Assembly (NCBI GenBank): GCA_018241505.1
Contig: JAFEDS010000012.1
Location: forward strand, 1-64,000
DNA: 64,000 nucleotides
Direction: 5' to 3'
DNA from: Pseudomonadota bacterium
GTDB taxonomy: Bacteria > Pseudomonadota > Gammaproteobacteria > Steroidobacterales > Steroidobacteraceae
Positions 60,508 to 64,000 of the stretch are shown here, piece after piece. Position 1 is the first letter of the stretch. Every line of letters begins with the position of its first letter. A program made the position numbers and the translations under genes. The notes below the pieces were generated by a model. The model made no database searches and had not been told where the DNA came from. It worked only from the letters and a program-made list of their open reading frames with translations.

Positions 60508-61485
60508 CTATCCTGCTTTCGGTGTGCCACCCGCCAACACCTCAGAGAACCGTGCGCGCTCGATATTCCCGCCACTCAAAATAACACCCACATTCTTACC
60601 CGCCATCCGTCCGCGCTCCTGCAACAAGGCGGCGAGTGGAGCTGCGCCGGCGCCTTCGGCTACCTGATGCGCATCATCATAATAGACCCGCATGGCCTCA
60701 GCCATCTCGTCTTCACTCACCTTGACGAAGCGAGCCGCTCCCCGGTAGATCATTTCAATGGCATCCGCCACCGGCTCACGAGTGGCAATGCCATCAGCAA
60801 ACGTCCGCGCCGACGGTGCCGTCACCGGCTTGCCGGCGTCAAATGACAGCGCGGTGGCCGGAGCATTCACCGCCCCCACGCCAATGATCTCTGTTTTCAA
60901 CCCGAGCAGGTCCCGCACCGTAATCAGCCCACAGATGCCGGATCCCATCCCAACACCAACATAAACCGCATCGAGCTTTTCAACCGCCCGGAACAACTCC
61001 AGGGCATAGCTGGCAACCCCGGCCACGAGATCCCAATTGAAGGAAGTAATGAAGTGCAGGTTCTGCGCGGCGGCGACCCGATGGGCTTCGTGCTTGGCTT
61101 CATCGAAGTCCTTGCCGAACTCCACCAGCTTGGCGCCGAAAGCGGCCATCGAGCCATTCTGATCCGGCGAGTTCCCATACGGAACGTATATTGTCGCCGG
61201 CACGCCCGCCCGAGCCGCCGCAAACGAAATCGACTGACCATGATTTCCGCGCGTCGCGGATACGACCCCCGCGATCTTCGGTTGCGCCCGCATCAGGCGA
61301 TCCATGTACACGAGCCCGCCCCGTACCTTGAATGCCCCTGTGGGTGTGTGGTTCTCATGTTTGACCCAAACGGAGGAGCCAATCCGCTTGCGCAACTTGG
61401 GCCATGCGAATTGAGGGGTGGGCGACATCACTCGATACACCAGGGCAGCGGCCTGATCGAGCTCCTCGAGGGTGATCCGCGACAT
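60508..61485 (-). CDS. Threonine dehydratase-like fold-type-II PLP enzyme, second copy
   Basis: This is a 325-residue PLP enzyme distinct from the one at 58333. The PLP Lys is in NHTPTGAFKVRGGLVYMDR, the substrate loop is VVSATRGNHGQSISFAAARA, and the Gly-rich phosphate loop is VYVGVGMGSGICGLIT. The C-terminus has VGVILSGGNIERARFSEVLA. It belongs to the serine/threonine dehydratase group that includes ectoine-pathway and hydroxyamino-acid lyases. I chose ATG 61485 with GGAG six bases upstream; upstream in-frame ATGs exist at 61497 and 61518. It is one base apart from the hydrolase gene, so both are co-transcribed. Confidence 0.86.
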   Translation of the reverse strand: MSRITLEELDQAAALVYRVMSPTPQFAWPKLRKRIGSSVWVKHENHTPTGAFKVRGGLVYMDRLMRAQPKIAGVVSATRGNHGQSISFAAARAGVPATIYVPYGNSPDQNGSMAAFGAKLVEFGKDFDEAKHEAHRVAAAQNLHFITSFNWDLVAGVASYALELFRAVEKLDAVYVGVGMGSGICGLITVRDLLGLKTEIIGVGAVNAPATALSFDAGKPVTAPSARTFADGIATREPVADAIEMIYRGAARFVKVSEDEMAEAMRVYYDDAHQVAEGAGAAPLAALLQERGRMAGKNVGVILSGGNIERARFSEVLAGGTPKAG

Positions 61486-61677
61486 CGGTCTCTCCATGCA
61501 AAGGGGGTATTCCTGCATCCTGACCGAGCCATCGCGAGAGTGCCAGCAGCGCGTGTGCTCAGTCCCAGCTCACTGTACTGGTCGCGAAGCAGTACGCCGC
61601 GCGTGTCAGCTCCGATTGGCGTCGCGACCTTGCGTGGCGCGTCGGGGCCCCACGCGGCCGGCGGGCTCGTGCGCTCC

Positions 61678-62343
61678 TCAGCGCGCTAGCATTTCCCGCG
61701 CGCGCCGCTGCCAATCCACCGCCAGTCCCGCCATGTTCTGCAACTGTTCCAACTCAGCTCGGGTCACCTCGCTGCCTGAGGCGACTTCCACCAGGCGCGC
61801 GAACGAAAACCCCGGATTCGGCCGGTCCACCAATTCAACCGCATCCCCAGGGTGAATCGTCCCTCCCTCCACTACGCGGTAGTACCATCCTGAGCGGCCG
61901 GTGCGAACCATGGCCTTCGGCATGTACTTGTCATTGAAGCGCAATGCGAATTTGAAACATGGCCGGCGTGGCTGACACACCTGCAGTCTCGTTGTCCCGA
62001 TGGAGTGAATGTCCCCGACGCACAGATCGCCTTCGCGCAGGCCCTCGATTGCCAGGTTTTCGCCGAGCCCGCCGGGCACCAGCAGCGCACTGTGCTGGGG
62101 ATACTCCTGGCGCCAATCGAGATAATTCGCCGCCCCATAACCGTAGACCGCTTTGTCCGGTCCCCCATGGACACTCAGATCCGCCTGTTCGTCGCCAATG
62201 ACTCCGGTCGCAGTCACCGTGACCGGACCCGATACCGGATGTTTGATGAAGCCGCTGGGTACGGCTTCCGGCCCCAGCGGAGCCACCTTGCCTACATGAA
62301 TGGAGACGATTCGGGGAGGGTCGGCGCGCATAGGAGTCTTCAC
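61678..62343 (-). CDS. MOSC-domain protein (YiiM-like)
   Basis: This is a 221-residue protein of the MOSC fold, related to YiiM/YuaD, which use molybdenum cofactor or handle sulphur. Motifs are TGVIGDEQADLSVHGGPDKA, GGLGENLAIEGL, GDIHSIGTTRLQVCQPRRPC, and a C-terminal 3-alpha domain (EVTRAELEQLQNMAGLAVDW). The conserved Cys of the domain is in QVCQPRRPCFK. The start at GTG 62343 or ATG 62331 cannot be decided. It is isolated from the molybdenum block 36 kb away. It may reduce hydroxylamine-like compounds, as shown for YiiM. Confidence 0.83.
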   Translation of the reverse strand: MKTPMRADPPRIVSIHVGKVAPLGPEAVPSGFIKHPVSGPVTVTATGVIGDEQADLSVHGGPDKAVYGYGAANYLDWRQEYPQHSALLVPGGLGENLAIEGLREGDLCVGDIHSIGTTRLQVCQPRRPCFKFALRFNDKYMPKAMVRTGRSGWYYRVVEGGTIHPGDAVELVDRPNPGFSFARLVEVASGSEVTRAELEQLQNMAGLAVDWQRRAREMLAR

Positions 62344-62473
62344 CCAGGTCAGGTAATCAATGGTTCCACAGTTCCGGGTTCCGTGTACACTGCTCGTGGG
62401 TGTTGAGGCCGCTTCCCATGCGGCGCAACAGGTCAGAGCCGGTCGGGCCGCCAGCTCCTGGAGCCGTACGCCT

Positions 62474-63460
62474 GTGACTCAACGACCCGATTCTCCCTTC
62501 GCCAGTCTGATTGCCTTTCTCCGCGTCGAAGCCGGAAGCGGCATCGTGCTGCTGGCCGCCGCCGCGGTGGCGCTGATCTGGGCCAACTCACCGGCCGCGC
62601 ATCTCTATCAGGCGTTGTGGGAACCGTTGCGGCTCTGGGTCAACGATGGGTTGATGACGCTGTTTTTCCTGCTCGTGGGGCTCGAGTTGCGCCGCGAGCT
62701 GCGCGAAGGCGCGCTCGCAGACTTCAAACGGGCCACACTGCCGGCGGTTGCGGCGCTGGGCGGCGTGCTGTTTCCAGCACTCATCTACATAACCTTCAAC
62801 GCCAACACACCGCATTCGAACGGATGGGCCATTCCAACCGCAACAGACATTGCCTTCGCCGTTGGTATCCTCGCCTTGCTCGGCAAGCGCGTACCTCCCG
62901 CCCTGCGTGTTCTGTTGTTGGCGATTGCGATCGTCGACGATGTCGTGGCGATTCTGGTAATTGCCATTTTCTACTCTGACGCGGGCTCCGGTGTACATCC
63001 CGCACTTGCCGGCGTAGTCATCGGATTTCTCATTCCCGTTTCCCCCGCGCGCCGCCTCGAGCACCATCTTCATCCATGGGTTGCGTTTGGCATCGTGCCT
63101 TTGTTTGCGCTCGCAAACGCCGGCGTCAACCTGGCCGAAGTAAACCTCAACTTCGCGGCAACCCTTGTTGGCGGAGTTATAGTGGGTCTCGTAGTGGGAA
63201 AGCCCGTTGGCATCCTATTGGCAACGGCGCTGGCCGTCAGGCTCAACTGGTGCGCCTTGCCCACGGGAGTGGGTTACAGGCAGGTTGCCGTCATCGGGTG
63301 TCTCGGCGGCATTGGCTTCACCATGTCGATTTTCATCAGTCAGCTTGCCTTTGCGGGTCAGGCCGAACTGGTGACCGCCAAGGCCGCCATCCTCATGGGT
63401 TCGGGCATTGCTGCCGTCGTTGGCTTGACTGCGGGCCGCTACCTGCTACCCCCATCGTAA
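62474..63460 (+). CDS. nhaA: Na+/H+ antiporter NhaA
   Basis: This is a 328-residue inner-membrane antiporter exchanging sodium for protons. The ion-binding Asp residues are visible in [17 protein letters not shown] (about D125) and [18 protein letters not shown] (about D155-D156), with the 30-residue spacing of the E. coli protein. Other family signs are [20 protein letters not shown] and [19 protein letters not shown]. The protein is shorter than the E. coli form of 388 residues. I chose GTG 62474 because the family starts about 25 residues before [12 protein letters not shown]; the frame is open to 62360. Confidence 0.88.
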   Translation: MTQRPDSPFASLIAFLRVEAGSGIVLLAAAAVALIWANSPAAHLYQALWEPLRLWVNDGLMTLFFLLVGLELRRELREGALADFKRATLPAVAALGGVLFPALIYITFNANTPHSNGWAIPTATDIAFAVGILALLGKRVPPALRVLLLAIAIVDDVVAILVIAIFYSDAGSGVHPALAGVVIGFLIPVSPARRLEHHLHPWVAFGIVPLFALANAGVNLAEVNLNFAATLVGGVIVGLVVGKPVGILLATALAVRLNWCALPTGVGYRQVAVIGCLGGIGFTMSIFISQLAFAGQAELVTAKAAILMGSGIAAVVGLTAGRYLLPPS

Positions 63461-63590
63461 GTGCTCGCAAACATATGCTCGCGAGATTTCTGCATATTTA
63501 GCGCGATACCGTAAGCACGAATGCCGCTTTTCAGCTCAGACCGTCCGTTTTTCGCCGCCGTGCCGCGCCACCGACGTCCAGACTATCCGC

Positions 63591-64000
63591 ATGAATGCCA
63601 ACCTTGATCCTGCGGTCCTCTGGGAGGACTACCATCCATCGAGCGTCGTGGAATTTGCCGACCTTGCGCGCCATATGCGCGTCGCTCATGTCAGCGCGAA
63701 GCTGGAAAATGAGCGCCCGCTCGGCAATTTCAAAGCACTCGGTGGAATGGTGGCCGGCTTGCGCGCTCTGGCCAGGTTAGCCGCCGCTGGCAACGACGGC
63801 GTCCCGCGCCTGATCTGCGCAAGCGACGGCAACCACGGCCTTTCTGTTGCAGCGGCCGCTGCCCGTGCCGGCGGAAAGGCGAGAATCTACCTGCCTGCCT
63901 GTGCAAGTCCCATCCGTGCCGAAAGAATCGAGGCAATCGGTGGGGAGGTCCTGAGCGTTAATGGAACATATGACGACGCCGTCAACGCTGCTGCGGCAGC
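63591..64000 (+). CDS. Diaminopropionate ammonia-lyase-like PLP enzyme (N-terminal part, cut by window edge)
   Basis: An open frame from ATG 63591 runs off the right edge after 136 codons. It has the motif ERPLGNFKALGGMVAGLRAL, with the PLP Lys in NFKALGG, then LICASDGNHGLSVAAAAARA and RIYLPACASPIRAERIEAIG followed by GEVLSVNGTYDDAV. This is the pattern of diaminopropionate ammonia-lyase (YgeX type), a fold-type-II PLP enzyme. No ribosome site is seen before the ATG and the frame stays open upstream, so the true start may be earlier. It is the third fold-type-II PLP gene within 6 kb. The C-terminal part is outside the window. Confidence 0.7.
   Translation, partial: MNANLDPAVLWEDYHPSSVVEFADLARHMRVAHVSAKLENERPLGNFKALGGMVAGLRALARLAAAGNDGVPRLICASDGNHGLSVAAAAARAGGKARIYLPACASPIRAERIEAIGGEVLSVNGTYDDAVNAAAA

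Noticed and set aside
1-64000. tRNA, rRNA, CRISPR arrays, prophage or conjugation genes
   Set aside because: Scanned by eye on both strands; no conserved T-loop patterns, regular spacer repeats or phage/conjugation proteins were found.

Overview
The window is high-GC DNA from an aerobic, Gram-negative proteobacterium. It carries four TonB-dependent outer-membrane receptors, ECF sigma/FecR signalling, RND efflux pumps and a NAD-linked formate dehydrogenase. Gene style suggests a Gammaproteobacterium of the Steroidobacter/Nevskia type or a Sphingomonas-like organism. This is inference: no rRNA or tRNA gene is present to settle it. Genes are densely packed, with many 4-base ATGA and 1-base TAATG overlaps. 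I saw no CRISPR array, tRNA or rRNA.

Region 1 (1-13.7 kb) holds two ECF sigma/FecR/STN-type TonB-receptor modules back to back around a shared intergenic region near 5.2-5.4 kb. The left one ends in an exported M24/creatinase-like peptidase cut by the window edge. The right one continues into an exported amidase, a metallo-beta-lactamase-fold protein and a small exported VOC protein. A lone IS66-type transposase follows, then a RibD/DHFR-like reductase.

Region 2 (16-27 kb) is a molybdenum/tungsten and formate block. It has a ModE-like regulator with a periplasmic-binding-protein-like sensor domain, a TonB-dependent receptor, moeA, mobA, an orphan modA and a two-subunit NAD-formate dehydrogenase of the fused-beta kind. 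modB, modC and fdhD are not in the window.

Region 3 (27-41 kb) is metal and metalloid defence. It contains a cusCBA-type Cu/Ag efflux operon with a Cys-rich small protein upstream, an ars operon (arsR, arsN2, arsC, aquaporin) with no efflux pump, a His/Asp-rich exported protein and a DUF4382 lipoprotein. It also contains a striking 1394-residue protein in which an RND permease is fused in frame to its periplasmic adaptor.

Region 4 (41-61 kb) looks like one catabolic gene set of unknown substrate. A seven-gene minus-strand operon runs TonB receptor, exported VOC protein, hydantoinase-like amidohydrolase, LeuC/LeuD-like hydro-lyase, HMG-CoA-lyase-like enzyme and class III CoA transferase. A divergent six-gene plus-strand operon runs two exported cupins, a small protein, a methyltransferase, a VOC protein and an MFS transporter. 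A FadR-type GntR repressor gene lies at the end of the second operon. A near-identical 18-bp palindrome sits in its own promoter and between the two divergent operons, so I predict that it controls both. Downstream lie another cupin, two fold-type-II PLP lyases and an exported alpha/beta hydrolase.

Region 5 (61.6-64 kb) has a MOSC protein, an NhaA antiporter and the start of a diaminopropionate ammonia-lyase-like gene running off the right edge.
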